This document shows, piece by piece, positions 1 through 8,910 of a stretch of DNA of 64,000 nt. The notes beneath the pieces are model-generated. The model saw only the letters and a program-made list of their open reading frames with translations. It did no database searches and was not told the DNA's origin. The stretch spans positions 1 to 64,000 of the forward strand of contig NZ_JBHSFP010000041.1 in the NCBI RefSeq assembly GCF_042654065.1, in the 5' to 3' direction. This stretch comes from Sphaerisporangium dianthi (lineage in GTDB: Bacteria; Actinomycetota; Actinomycetes; Streptosporangiales; Streptosporangiaceae). Each line of letters opens with the position of its first letter. Within the stretch, counting starts at the first letter, position 1. Both the position numbers and the translations under genes were made by a program.

Positions 1-119
1 GTCGCCGCGGCGGCGCGGCGCAGCCGGCCGTCGCCGCGCGCGAGCCGCGGGAAACCGTCCTGCTCGCGCGCGGGCCGGCGCGGACGGCCGTGCCCGCGCG
101 TTGAAGTGAGCGTGACCAT
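1..119 (-). CDS. N-terminal fragment of a gene running off the window, possibly GlnH-like
   Basis: An ATG at 117-119 on the minus strand opens a frame that runs without a stop to the window edge (about 39 codons). It begins MVTLTSTRGHGRPRR and is rich in Arg, Gly and Ala. It lies 13 bp after the stop of the GlnX-like gene, with an AAGGGA ribosome-binding site about 8 bases before the start, so it looks like the next gene of the operon. In mycobacteria glnX, glnH and pknG are neighbours, so a GlnH-type amino-acid-binding protein would fit. That identity is inference from context only, because too little of the protein is present. No lipobox is visible in this part. Confidence 0.4.
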   Translation of the reverse strand, partial: MVTLTSTRGHGRPRRPAREQDGFPRLARGDGRLRRAAAA

Positions 120-132
120 CAAGGGGTTCCCT

Positions 133-1614
133 TCAGCGGTACTCGGCGAGCCGGGGCCGGACACCGATGAGGACCAGCAGGATGACGGCCAGCGCGGCCG
201 CCGGCGGCACCCAGTTCCACCCGCCGAGCGCGTCGTCGCCCTCGCGCACCGCGGACTCGAACGCCTGGTGGTGCAGCGAGGTGAGCTTGACCAGGGCCTC
301 GTCGTAGGAGGCGAACGCGGGGCCCATGGCCTGGCCGACCGCCGCCCGCCGCGAGCCGCCCGTGGCGAGTTGCCGGATGCGCTGGTCGTTGCGCTGGAAG
401 GCCTGGTAGCGCCGCAGGACCTCCTCGAACGCCTGCCCCTGCCCCGGCAGTGACAGCCGGGCGGCCTCTCCCCCGAAGAACCCGAGGAAGTCCTTCTTGC
501 CACCGGAGACGCGGTCGTTCACCGCCGCGTAGTACTTGTCGAGGTTGCCGGCCGGGACGTAGAGGACGGCCTGCGACTTGTCCAGGTACACCTGCTCGTA
601 GGTGTCGGCGCGCTGCGGGTCGAGCAGGTAGCGGCTCTCGTCGCCGTGCAGGGTGTTGCCGATGGCGCGAGCCCGCGAGAGCGCGAGGACGGAGTTGAAG
701 CCGTCCTCCTTGGCGTCGCGCAGCACGCCGCCCTCGTGCTGGAGGACGGCGAACGCGGCCACGGTCAGCGCGCCGACGACGACGGTGGCCACCAGCGCGG
801 GCACGTTGAACGTGCGGCGGAAGCCGCGGCTCAGGAAGACCTGCAGCACGATGAGGGCCAGCAGGGCGAGCCCTCCGGCGACGCCGACCCAGATGCGTCC
901 CTGCTGGACGGCCGACAGCTCGCCGAGGTAGGCGTGCCGGACGATGGTGCCGCTGTCGAGGGTCAGGTTGTAGGCCTTGGGCAGCAGGTCGAGCCGCATG
1001 AGGTCGGTCGCCTGGCGGTAGACGTCCAGGACGGCCTGCGGCGGAGGCCCCGCGGCGTGGCCCGACTGCTCGTCCAGCAGCAGGGCGCGGGCGGCCAGCC
1101 GCTCGTAGCGGCCGAGCCCGTCCAGCAGCGTCTGCACCGTCATCTGCTCGGTGGCGTCGTCGCTGGCGAGGTCGGCGGCCTGGAGCACGGCGCGGTCGGC
1201 CTGCGAGCGGCGCTCGTCGTAGCGGTCGAGCATGGCCTGGCGGCCGGGCCCGAAACCGGACTCTGCGCCGGTGAGCAGAACGGCCGCGACCTGGGCGTCC
1301 ATGTCGCTCAGCGCGAAGTACAGGTCGGCGGTGGCCACGACCTGCGGGCCGGCGGTGTGGCCGATGACGCGCAGGCCGTCCCTGGCGTGGCCGACGCCGA
1401 TGCTGACGGTCGCGAAGAGCACCAGGACGGCGGCGACGGCCAGCCCGGTGAGCAGGCGGATCCACCCGGGGACGGTGCGCACGCGAAGGGCGCGGCGCAG
1501 CGGCGCCGACCCGACGGCCTGACCGGCGGCGGGCACGGTGGCCACGCCGCCGGCGGCGCCGGGCGGAGCGGCCAGGACGGGCGCCGGCGCGGAGGCCGGG
1601 GCGGGAAGTGTCAT
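133..1614 (-). CDS. GlnX-like four-helix-bundle transmembrane sensor of the PknG module
   Basis: About 493 residues. A Pro/Ala-rich N-terminus is followed by a membrane helix (WIRLLTGLAVAAVLVLF), a long extracytoplasmic helical region, two closely spaced helices in the middle (GVAGGLALLALIVLQVFL and ALVATVVVGALTVAAFAVL), a second helical sensor region and a final helix near the C-terminus (AAALAVILLVLIGV). This duplicated 4HB-sensor layout matches mycobacterial GlnX, which works with GlnH to signal amino-acid availability to PknG. The ATG at 1614 overlaps the stop of the FHA gene as ATGA, indicating coupled translation, so it is preferred over an upstream in-frame start. The cytoplasmic tail is very short, so output probably goes through partner proteins of the operon. 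Confidence 0.75.
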   Translation of the reverse strand: MTLPAPASAPAPVLAAPPGAAGGVATVPAAGQAVGSAPLRRALRVRTVPGWIRLLTGLAVAAVLVLFATVSIGVGHARDGLRVIGHTAGPQVVATADLYFALSDMDAQVAAVLLTGAESGFGPGRQAMLDRYDERRSQADRAVLQAADLASDDATEQMTVQTLLDGLGRYERLAARALLLDEQSGHAAGPPPQAVLDVYRQATDLMRLDLLPKAYNLTLDSGTIVRHAYLGELSAVQQGRIWVGVAGGLALLALIVLQVFLSRGFRRTFNVPALVATVVVGALTVAAFAVLQHEGGVLRDAKEDGFNSVLALSRARAIGNTLHGDESRYLLDPQRADTYEQVYLDKSQAVLYVPAGNLDKYYAAVNDRVSGGKKDFLGFFGGEAARLSLPGQGQAFEEVLRRYQAFQRNDQRIRQLATGGSRRAAVGQAMGPAFASYDEALVKLTSLHHQAFESAVREGDDALGGWNWVPPAAALAVILLVLIGVRPRLAEYR

Positions 1615-2597
1615 CTCGAGGCCCTCCGCACCGTGATGAGGGTCCACGCCCCGACGTGCACCCGGTCTCCGTCGGCGACCGGGACCGGGACGTTGACCTC
1701 CAGCAGCTCACCGTTGACCAGCGTGCCGTTGGCCGAGCCCGGGTCGACGAGCTGCCACGAGCCGTCGGGCTGGGCGAGCAGCACGGCGTGCAGGTGGGAG
1801 ACGCCGGGGTCCTCCGGTGGCCCGGACAGGTCGATCTCGGGCACCAGGGAGCGGGACTGGCTGCGCCGGCCGATGCGCATCTCGGGCCCGGTGAGGGTCA
1901 GCCGCCGCTCGGGACAGTAGGGCGGGAAGGCGACCCGCGCGGCGTCCGGGCCGCCCTGGGAGATCATGCTCTCGTAGTGGGCGCGGTCGGCCTCGACCAC
2001 GGCCTCCCAGACGGCGTGCGCGGGGCGCCGCGGCGCCGTGCCGCCGGTCGCCGCCGGCGCGGGCTGGGCGGGCTGCCAGGCCGGGGCGGGCTGCGCCGGG
2101 GGCTGCCCAGGCTGTGCCGGGCGCGGGCTCTGCCGGGACGGCGCGGGCTGGACGGGCTGGGACGGCTGCCAGGCGGGGGGCGGAGGCTGGACGGGCTGGG
2201 ACGGCTGCCAGGCGGGGGGCGGAGGCTGGACGGGCTGGGACGGCTGCCAGGCGGGGGGCGGCTGGGAGCCGCGCACCGGTTGCGCCGGCTGCCACGGCTG
2301 GGCGGGCGCGCCGGTCGCGGGGGCGCCCTGAGGGGCGGGCTGCTGCGGGGCGGCCGGACGCGCCGCGCCGCCGCCGAGCACGAAGTCGTAGCCGCAGGTC
2401 TCGCAGAACCGGCCGGTGCGCTCGGCCCCGCAGTCGGGGCAGTCGCCGGTTCCCGCGCCGGCGGCCGCCGGCGCGGAGGAGCCCGGGCCCGCGGGCGCCT
2501 CGGGGGCGGCCGGCGCCGGGGTGCCGGACATCAGCGCACCGCAGGTGTCGCAGTACTCCTCGTCTGCGGAGTCGTGCCCCACAGGGCAGGTTGCCAT
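1611..2597 (-). CDS. Double zinc-ribbon, Pro/Gln-rich, FHA-domain protein
   Basis: 328 residues. Two zinc ribbons lie at the N-terminus (C4/C16/C19 with H8, and C53/C56/C65/C68). A long Pro/Gln/Trp-rich linker contains three identical 13-residue repeats. An FHA domain fills roughly residues 240-328, with the phosphothreonine-binding signature: IGRR, SHLH and SANGT-LVNG. FHA domains bind phosphothreonine, so this is the likely reader of PknG-type kinase phosphorylation. The start is two bases after the vWA stop (TGAGGATG), and the 3' end overlaps the GlnX-like start. The linker length is probably variable because it is built of direct repeats. Confidence 0.85.
   Translation of the reverse strand: MATCPVGHDSADEEYCDTCGALMSGTPAPAAPEAPAGPGSSAPAAAGAGTGDCPDCGAERTGRFCETCGYDFVLGGGAARPAAPQQPAPQGAPATGAPAQPWQPAQPVRGSQPPPAWQPSQPVQPPPPAWQPSQPVQPPPPAWQPSQPVQPAPSRQSPRPAQPGQPPAQPAPAWQPAQPAPAATGGTAPRRPAHAVWEAVVEADRAHYESMISQGGPDAARVAFPPYCPERRLTLTGPEMRIGRRSQSRSLVPEIDLSGPPEDPGVSHLHAVLLAQPDGSWQLVDPGSANGTLVNGELLEVNVPVPVADGDRVHVGAWTLITVRRASR
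2146..2262 (-). repeat. Three tandem 39-bp in-frame repeats in the FHA gene
   Basis: Copies lie at 2146-2184, 2185-2223 and 2224-2262 and are essentially identical. On the coding strand each encodes the 13-residue unit WQPSQPVQPPPPA. More degenerate WQPAQP-type units flank them. Near identity at DNA level suggests recent slippage expansion of a disordered linker. Confidence 0.9.
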
Positions 2598-2599
2598 CC

Positions 2600-3889
2600 T
2601 CAGTTCTCCGGGTCCTTGCGCATGCGGACGGTGCGGACGGAGCGGGTGTCGAGCGCGATCTCGTCCGCCTTGTCAACGACGCGCTTGAGACGGGCGGTTC
2701 CCGTCTCGGGGTCGACGTCGATGACCTTGTCGAGCAGTTTGGCGGTCTCGTCGTTGCCGGCTCGCTCGGCGATGCCGCGCGCCCTGCCGAGCCGGGCGGT
2801 CGCGGTGTCCACGTCGCCGTCGTTGCGGGCCTGCAGGCCCTCCTGGATCAGCGAGGCGAGCTCCTGCTGGCCGGTGTAGTGGGCCACCCTTGGGTTGATG
2901 CGCGTGGACTGGACGGGGTCGTCGCTCCACTGGGCGAGGATGTTGCCGCTGGCCAGCACCTGCCCGGTGTCGGGCACCACCAGTTTGACCAGGCCGGCGC
3001 GCATCTCCTGGCCGACGTTGCCCGACGGCACCCGCACGCTGACGTGGTACTCGCGGGTCTCCCCGCCCCACGAGCCGGTCGGATAGTCGCCGGTAAGCGC
3101 GTCGACGTCGGTGCGGCGGCCGGTAAGGTCCTCAAGCGCCGGGGACACCTGCTTGACGAAGTTGAGCGTGGCCGCCCGGGGCGTCCACACGCGCAGCGCG
3201 ACGTCGGCCACGGTCTTGCCCATGGCGGCCTCGGTCATCGCCCGGAAGTCGGCCTCCAGTTCCTCGGGCCGTCGCACGTCCATCACGCTGCCGAGCAGGG
3301 TGGAGCCGATGCGGCGGACCTCGGCGACCACCCAGTCGGTGCCGACGCCTCTGCAGTCGCAGACGAACTTGCCGGCGCAGTAGGCCAGGTTGGCGTCGAA
3401 CTCGGGGGCGGGCTCGTGCTCGTTCTTGCCGTCGGTCAGCAGGATGGCGTGCCGGATCGCGCCGGGGTGGCTCATCTGGTGGGCGCTGAACAGGTCGGCG
3501 GCGCGGCGCAACCAGCGTCCCATGGCCGTGCCGCCCTCGGCCCGCAGGTGGGAGACGGCGTCCTTGGCGGCCTGCCGGCTCTGCGGGTCGGCGGGGACGA
3601 GCCGCCCGTCGCCGGGGAAGACGACCTCGGCCTGGTGGTCGCCGGAGATCACCGCGAAGTACACCCCGTCGCGCAGCGTGTCGATGGCGGCCTGCGCGGC
3701 CTTGCGCGCGTCGGCGATCTTTCCGTAGGCCATCGACCCCGAGGTGTCGACGATGATCACTTCGGCCGCCTCCGCGACGGGCGCCCGTTCGACCGGGCCG
3801 CTCGCCTCGACCGTGATGATCCCGTGGACCTCCTGGCTCCCCGCGGGCAGGTACTTGTTCTGGTCCACGCGCATGGTGAAGTCAGTCAC
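2600..3889 (-). CDS. vWA-domain protein of the PknG signalling module
   Basis: 429 residues, no signal peptide or membrane segment. A beta-rich lead-in is followed by a von Willebrand A domain with an intact MIDAS: DTSGS at residues 48-52 and a TDG motif near residue 153. The C-terminal half is a beta-sandwich-like region and a helical tail, as in cytoplasmic vWA proteins of bacterial stress operons. It overlaps the PP2C gene by 8 bp upstream and is separated from the FHA start by two bases. vWA, PP2C and kinase together resemble the TerY-P triad described for Ter-type stress systems, although no TerD gene is visible here. The role as a metal-dependent scaffold is inferred. Confidence 0.8.
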   Translation of the reverse strand: MTDFTMRVDQNKYLPAGSQEVHGIITVEASGPVERAPVAEAAEVIIVDTSGSMAYGKIADARKAAQAAIDTLRDGVYFAVISGDHQAEVVFPGDGRLVPADPQSRQAAKDAVSHLRAEGGTAMGRWLRRAADLFSAHQMSHPGAIRHAILLTDGKNEHEPAPEFDANLAYCAGKFVCDCRGVGTDWVVAEVRRIGSTLLGSVMDVRRPEELEADFRAMTEAAMGKTVADVALRVWTPRAATLNFVKQVSPALEDLTGRRTDVDALTGDYPTGSWGGETREYHVSVRVPSGNVGQEMRAGLVKLVVPDTGQVLASGNILAQWSDDPVQSTRINPRVAHYTGQQELASLIQEGLQARNDGDVDTATARLGRARGIAERAGNDETAKLLDKVIDVDPETGTARLKRVVDKADEIALDTRSVRTVRMRKDPEN

Positions 3890-4835
3890 TTCTCTCCTTC
3901 GGGAAGGCCACCGTCGTCTCTGCCCGCTCCCCCTGTCCGAACGGGATCACCGCGACGGTGATGTTGTCGTGTCCCCCCGCTTCGATGGCCAGCCGCACGA
4001 GCCGCCGCGCCGCCGTCAGAGGGGCGCCGTCCAGCGCGGTGGCGGCCAGCTCCTCCGGTTCGGGGTAGTAGTTCCACAGGCCGTCACTGCACAGCAGCAC
4101 CGCGCCGGGGCCGTCGGTGGTGAACGTCCTGACGTGCGGCACGACCTCGCCGGCGTCGGCGCCGAGCCAGGCGGTGAGCATGTGGGTGCCCGGGGTCGCG
4201 TCGTCGGTGGTCAGCAGCGACGACTGCTCGCCCAGCCAGTACGCCCGGCTGTCGCCCACCCAGCCGACCGTGACCCGCCGCCGTTCGACCACCGCGGACA
4301 CCAGCGTGCAGGCGGGTGAGTCCTCCCCGGGCCGGGCGGAGGAGGCCACGGTGTCGGCGGCCAGCCGCACGGCCTCGCGGGTGGCGGTCTCGGGCCCTTC
4401 GCCCTCGGCGAGCCGCTTGGCGATGGTGACCGCCGCGATGTCGGCCGCCGCCTGGGAGGCCTCGTCGGGGCGGGGCGAGGTGGACACCCCGTCGCAGACG
4501 ACGGCCACGACGGCGTCCTCGCCCGCGGTCAGCAGCGCCATGGCGTCCTCGTTGCGGCTGTGCCGCAGGCCGCGGTCGCTGACCCCCGCCATGGGGCCGA
4601 GCTCGATCTCGATGTGGTCGCGGCCGGTGGGCTGGAGCATGCCGCAGTTCTCGCAGTATCCGTCGGAGCCGATGGCGGCGGACCCGCACGCGGTGCACGC
4701 GGCCCGCGAGCGCCGCGCCGGGGCGGAGGCGGGGGCCGGCGCGGAGGCGGCGGACAGGTCGTGCCCGCACTGCTCGCAGAACGCCTCGCCGGCCAGGACG
4801 TGGGTGCCGCACACGGGGCAGGCGCCGGTCACCAC
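3882..4835 (-). CDS. PP2C-family Ser/Thr phosphatase with two N-terminal zinc ribbons
   Basis: 317 residues. Two zinc ribbons come first (C6/C9/C20/C23 and C47/C50/C61/C64), then a PP2C domain from about residue 82 with the metal-binding motifs SDRGLRHSRNEDA, VVCDGVS, CSDGLWN and GGHDNIT. It should dephosphorylate phospho-Ser/Thr proteins and so reverse the PknG-like kinase encoded just upstream. The GTG start overlaps the kinase stop (GTGGTGA), and a second GTG three bases later is equally possible. The ribbons closely resemble those in the kinase and FHA proteins, suggesting a shared docking or metal-dependent assembly. Confidence 0.88.
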   Translation of the reverse strand: MVTGACPVCGTHVLAGEAFCEQCGHDLSAASAPAPASAPARRSRAACTACGSAAIGSDGYCENCGMLQPTGRDHIEIELGPMAGVSDRGLRHSRNEDAMALLTAGEDAVVAVVCDGVSTSPRPDEASQAAADIAAVTIAKRLAEGEGPETATREAVRLAADTVASSARPGEDSPACTLVSAVVERRRVTVGWVGDSRAYWLGEQSSLLTTDDATPGTHMLTAWLGADAGEVVPHVRTFTTDGPGAVLLCSDGLWNYYPEPEELAATALDGAPLTAARRLVRLAIEAGGHDNITVAVIPFGQGERAETTVAFPKERSD

Positions 4836-7315
4836 AGCGTCCTCGGCCGCACGGCGTTGGCCCTGCCGATGAGGGCGTGGCGTTCCTCGGTGGACCCGGC
4901 CGATCGGGCGAGGGAGCGGTAGACCCGTTCCAGCTCGCCGCGCACGCCCTGCTCGTTGAGCGGGGTGCCGAGCAGCGTGCCGTTGCCGGCGGAAGCCGCC
5001 TGACCGGTGACGAACCGGGCGAGCGCGCTCTCGAGCACCTCGGAGGCGAGCCCGGCGCGGTCGCGCGCGTCCAGTTTCAGGCCGCGCAGCCGCTCGCCGG
5101 CGGCGACGAGCTCCGGTTCGGCCGGCGCCTGGCCGCGCACCACGACGGCGACGGCCGCCACCTGGGCGGCGGTGCGATGGATGGACGTCGGCGGCATCTG
5201 GTCCAGGACGCGGATCGCGCCCTGCGGATCGCCGGCGGCCAGCCTGATGCGGGCCAGCGCGAAGCAGGCGCTGACGTAGGAGCGGTCGGTCTGCCAGATG
5301 GCCGTGTAGTGCCGTTCGGCGTCCGCGAGCGCCCCGAGGGCCTCAAGGGCGAACGCGAAGGCCAGCCGGGGCGCCGCCTCCCCGGGGAACCAGGAGTAGA
5401 TGCCGTCGAAGAACTGCGCGGCCGTGCCGGCGTCCCCGGCGGCCAGCGCGGCGACGCCGCGGTACCACCACAGGCGCCAGTCGCCGGGTAATTCCTTGGC
5501 CACCGCCGCGTACAGCTCGTCGGGCACGGCGCGGCCCTGCTCGCTCATCACCCTGATGAGCGCGAGCCTGGTCTCCGGGGTGGGCGGCGCGGCCTCCAGC
5601 AGGCCGATCAGCTCCTCGGGGTTGCCGGCGGTTAGGCCGGCGAGCAGGCCCGCGGCCGGGTCGAGCGGGTCGGCCAGCGGCACCGGGATCGCGGAGGCGG
5701 CGTCGGCGGGGTCGAGCGGGACGAGGACCCGCCCGGTGGTGGCCGGGGCCAGCTCGGTGCCGACGGCCGCCCGCTCGGGGCCGAACATGCCCGACTGCGC
5801 CGGGTGGGGCGTTCCCTCCTCGGCGGCCCTGACCTCGCGCAGGATGCCGACGAGCTGGTCGGACATCTCGGCGGCGCTCTCGAAGCGCCTGCCGGGATCG
5901 GGGTCGGCTGCGCGCCGCAGGAACCGCTGGAAGGACTCGTGGTGGGGGCCCATGTCGGGCAGCGGGGCGCTCTTGCCGCCGCTGGTCGGGCTGAAGGGGA
6001 AGGCGAGCACGGCGAGCGTGCGGCCCACGGTGTACAGGTCGGAGGCGATGGAGGGGCCGTGGGAGGCGATCTCGGGCGCCTGGTAGCCGATGGTGCCGTA
6101 GATGGCGCTGTCGGCGTCGTCGATGCGGCGCACCGCGCCCAGGTCGATGAGCTTGAGCTGCTCTTCCACCTGGATGACGTTGGCGGGCTTGAGGTCGCAG
6201 TAGAGCATCGCGCGGTCGTGCAGGTAGCCGAAGGCCCGCAGGATCTCCAGCCCGTAGGCGATGACCTGGGCCGCCGGCAGCGCCGCGCGGTTGTCGGACT
6301 CCCTGAGCCTCCTGCGCAGCATCTCTTGCAGGGGCTCGCCGCCGACGTACTCCATGACGATGTACCCGACCATCGTCCCGGTGCCCGGGTCGGGGTGGTT
6401 CACGAAGTTGAAGATCTTGACGATGTTGGGGTGGTCCATCGCCGTCAGGTAGCGCCGCTCGGCCTCGGCGGCGGCCAGCGCCTCCAGGTCGCCGGTGTCG
6501 AGCAGGCCCTTCATCACCACCCAGCGGCCGTCGAGGTTGCGGTCGGCCGCCAGGTAGATCCAGCCGAGGCCGCCGTGGGCCAGGCAGCCCTTGACCTCGT
6601 ACTGGCCGGCGACCAGGTCGCCCTGGCGGAGCTTGGGGGTGAAGGAGAAGCGCTGGCCGCAGTGCGGGCAGAACCCTTCGGGGCGGCCGGGGCGGCCGTC
6701 CCGCTGCCGGCCCACCGGCTTGCCGCAGTCGGGGTTGCCGCAGAACCGGCGGTCCTCGGGCACGACCGGGTCGGCGAGCACGACCGCCGAGGGGTCGCGG
6801 TAGGGGACCGGGGGCACCTCGACCAGCCCCATGCCGAGCATCCCGCGGCGGGAGCGGCTGCTGGTGCGGCGCGAGCCGCTGGTGAAGCCGGTGACGCCGC
6901 CGGCCGCCGAGCCGGTGGACATGGTGGCGGCCTGCATGCCGGCGGAGGGCGCGGTCATCGGCCCGGGCGCGGCGCCGGAGGGCGGCGCGGGGGCGGACGA
7001 CCAGGCGGTGCCCGGCCGGCCCGAGCCGCCCGAGGGCGGAACGGGGGGCGGCGCAGAGGGCCACGCGGTGCTGGGGTGGCCGGAGTGGCCGAACCCCGGT
7101 GGGGCCGGTGACGCGCCCGGTGGCGACCACTGGCCGCCGGGCGGGCTCTGCGGCGCACCGGGGCCGCCGTTCGGCCCTCCCCGCGCGGACCCTGGCCCGG
7201 CCGCCCCGGAGGCCGGCGAGGGGCGCGCCGCCTCGGGCACCGGCGCCATGCCGCAGGTGTCGCAGTACCCGTCCACCACCGTCCCGGAGCATCCGGGTTG
7301 CGTGCATCTGGTCAT
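4829..7315 (-). CDS. pknG: PknG-like Ser/Thr protein kinase
   Basis: 828 residues from the ATG at 7315, which overlaps the upstream stop as ATGA. Order: an N-terminal zinc ribbon (C4/C9/C18/C21), a Pro/Gly-rich linker, a rubredoxin-like ribbon (C192/C197/C216/C219), a kinase domain from about residue 238 with the ATP loop AHGGLG, Lys in VVMKG (about 269), catalytic YCDLKPAN (Asp about 374) and the DLG metal motif, then a TPR-like helical C-terminus. Rubredoxin-kinase-TPR is the PknG arrangement. The family controls glutamate and central carbon metabolism, in part through FHA proteins. The extra N-terminal ribbon and longer linker make it bigger than mycobacterial PknG (about 750 residues). 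It has no membrane segment, so it is cytosolic. Confidence 0.93.
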   Translation of the reverse strand: MTRCTQPGCSGTVVDGYCDTCGMAPVPEAARPSPASGAAGPGSARGGPNGGPGAPQSPPGGQWSPPGASPAPPGFGHSGHPSTAWPSAPPPVPPSGGSGRPGTAWSSAPAPPSGAAPGPMTAPSAGMQAATMSTGSAAGGVTGFTSGSRRTSSRSRRGMLGMGLVEVPPVPYRDPSAVVLADPVVPEDRRFCGNPDCGKPVGRQRDGRPGRPEGFCPHCGQRFSFTPKLRQGDLVAGQYEVKGCLAHGGLGWIYLAADRNLDGRWVVMKGLLDTGDLEALAAAEAERRYLTAMDHPNIVKIFNFVNHPDPGTGTMVGYIVMEYVGGEPLQEMLRRRLRESDNRAALPAAQVIAYGLEILRAFGYLHDRAMLYCDLKPANVIQVEEQLKLIDLGAVRRIDDADSAIYGTIGYQAPEIASHGPSIASDLYTVGRTLAVLAFPFSPTSGGKSAPLPDMGPHHESFQRFLRRAADPDPGRRFESAAEMSDQLVGILREVRAAEEGTPHPAQSGMFGPERAAVGTELAPATTGRVLVPLDPADAASAIPVPLADPLDPAAGLLAGLTAGNPEELIGLLEAAPPTPETRLALIRVMSEQGRAVPDELYAAVAKELPGDWRLWWYRGVAALAAGDAGTAAQFFDGIYSWFPGEAAPRLAFAFALEALGALADAERHYTAIWQTDRSYVSACFALARIRLAAGDPQGAIRVLDQMPPTSIHRTAAQVAAVAVVVRGQAPAEPELVAAGERLRGLKLDARDRAGLASEVLESALARFVTGQAASAGNGTLLGTPLNEQGVRGELERVYRSLARSAGSTEERHALIGRANAVRPRTLW

Positions 7316-8502
7316 CCGGCCGCTCCGATTCCAGTGATGGCCCGTTGGTACTCGGCGACCGCCACGGTCGCCCGCCGCAGATCGCACGGCGCCGTCCACA
7401 GAAGATCGCGCGCCGCCCCGTACAGGCCGGCGAGGGCGACGTCCTCGGCGTACCCGAGGCGCACCGCCTTGGCCTGGTAGGCCGACAGCCGCCCGCGCAG
7501 CTCGTCGCGGCGGCCGATGAGGCCGGCCATCGACTCGGTGACGCGCGTGGCGTGCGCCAGCGCCTCCTCGACGCCGCGTTCGAGGGCCGTCAGGCGTTCC
7601 ACCAGCTCAAGCCAGCGGCCGTCGGCGGTGTCCAGGGCGGCGAGCCGGTCGCGCAGCGTGGGCGCCTGGTCGGGCATCTCGGGCGGCGACGCTGACTGGA
7701 TCTTGACCAGGACCAGGTCGCGGACGCGCCGCGCCTCCCGCTCGGCCTCGGCGACCGCCTCGACGCGCTCGCCGAGGCGGCCGGCGCGGCCCGCGTACTC
7801 CTCGCGGACGCGGATCGCCTGCGCCAGCTCGTTCCTGCGGGCCTGCGCGGCGCGGCCCAGCGCGTCCAGCTCGCCGAGCAGGCCGGTGGAGCCCAGCGGG
7901 TCGGTGGTGACCCGCTCGCGCAGGCGCGTGGCCTGGGCGTCGAGGCGGTCCAGCTCGGGGTCGGCGGCACTGAGGGAGTCCGCGAGCTCGCGGGCGGCCC
8001 GGCGGGAGGCGTCGGCCTCGTCGATGACGGGCAGCAGCGTGTTCCAGGCGGTGTCCACGGCGCCGATCAGCTCGGCGACCTCGCGGTAGGACCCGTCCAT
8101 GCCGGCGAGGGCGAGGTCGAGGGTGATCCACTCGCCCTGGGCCCTGAGCAGGGAGCGCTTCTCGATAGGCACGTCCTCGGCCTTGAGCTCCACCGACGGG
8201 CCGGTGAGCAGGGCGGTCAGCAGGCCGAGGTCGGGCCTGCCCGCGGCCCTGACCTCCTGGGCGTGGTCGAGCACGCGACGGTAGGCGTCGAACAGCCACC
8301 ACAGGTTGACCAGGGTGATCTGCGCCTGCTCCCACCGGCGCGCGGTCTCCCCCGTGAGGGTCAGGCCCTTGAGCAGCCGGTGGCTCGGGTGGTCGTCGAG
8401 GTCCAGCATGTCGCCGGCGACGCGGTCGCGTTCCTCCATGCGCCGGCGCAGGGCATGGTCGACGCCCTCCATGCTCATCGGCGGGCCGGCGGCCCCAGGC
8501 AT
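7312..8502 (-). CDS. Coiled-coil protein, first gene of the PknG operon
   Basis: 396 residues from the ATG at 8502, which has a GGAG site 8 bases upstream; a TTG two codons earlier is also open. The protein is nearly all alpha-helical with long heptad-like stretches rich in Arg, Glu, Leu and Ala, for example around LDALGRAAQARRNELAQAIR. There is no signal peptide, membrane helix or catalytic motif. Its stop overlaps the kinase start, so it is co-translated with PknG. I do not recognise a named family. A scaffold or regulator of the kinase is a reasonable inference. About 180 bp separate it from the gene upstream, so a promoter may lie there. Confidence 0.7.
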   Translation of the reverse strand: MPGAAGPPMSMEGVDHALRRRMEERDRVAGDMLDLDDHPSHRLLKGLTLTGETARRWEQAQITLVNLWWLFDAYRRVLDHAQEVRAAGRPDLGLLTALLTGPSVELKAEDVPIEKRSLLRAQGEWITLDLALAGMDGSYREVAELIGAVDTAWNTLLPVIDEADASRRAARELADSLSAADPELDRLDAQATRLRERVTTDPLGSTGLLGELDALGRAAQARRNELAQAIRVREEYAGRAGRLGERVEAVAEAEREARRVRDLVLVKIQSASPPEMPDQAPTLRDRLAALDTADGRWLELVERLTALERGVEEALAHATRVTESMAGLIGRRDELRGRLSAYQAKAVRLGYAEDVALAGLYGAARDLLWTAPCDLRRATVAVAEYQRAITGIGAAG

Positions 8503-8680
8503 GCCCAACGCTCCGCGCCTCCCCCCCGGTACTGCGACGTACTAGTCCGTCTCTATACACATTCTTTCCATAATTCGGAGGCATGCGTACGGTCGGAGCG
8601 GGACGTGCGGGCGGGTTTTCGATCACATACCGGTCACACGGGTGTCACGGCGCGGGCGCCGGGCGCGGACGGGGAGGCGG

Positions 8681-8893
8681 TCAGCGGCCGACGAGCCAGT
8701 TCCATATGCTTCTGACCACGTCGGATCCCACTTCGGCGGGCGCGCCGAGCTCGCGGGACACGGCGTCCTTGATCAGCCGCTCCATGGCCGCCTCGTCGCG
8801 GTACTGCACCGCGTAGTCCAGGCGTGTCGCGTATTCGGCGTCCTCGCGGCGCCGTGAGTCCACCGCCCGCAGGATGTCGTGATCGTCGATCAT
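8681..8893 (-). CDS. Small 70-residue protein downstream of the GTPase
   Basis: Begins MIDDHDILRAVDSRRREDAE and ends SIWNWLVGR. The start is 17 bp after the GTPase stop with a GGTGA site. It is charged and helical, lacks a signal peptide, and has an amphipathic C-terminus containing two Trp residues. No family is recognised. Position and reading frame suggest a dedicated partner of the GTPase. Confidence 0.6.
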   Translation of the reverse strand: MIDDHDILRAVDSRRREDAEYATRLDYAVQYRDEAAMERLIKDAVSRELGAPAEVGSDVVRSIWNWLVGR

Positions 8894-8910
8894 GGGTTCA
8901 CCGGGCGCGG

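Noticed and set aside
119..1711. 530-residue minus-strand frame over the GlnX-like gene
   Set aside because: Arg/Pro/Ala-rich shadow without domain features; the overlapping frame has membrane helices and a coupled start.
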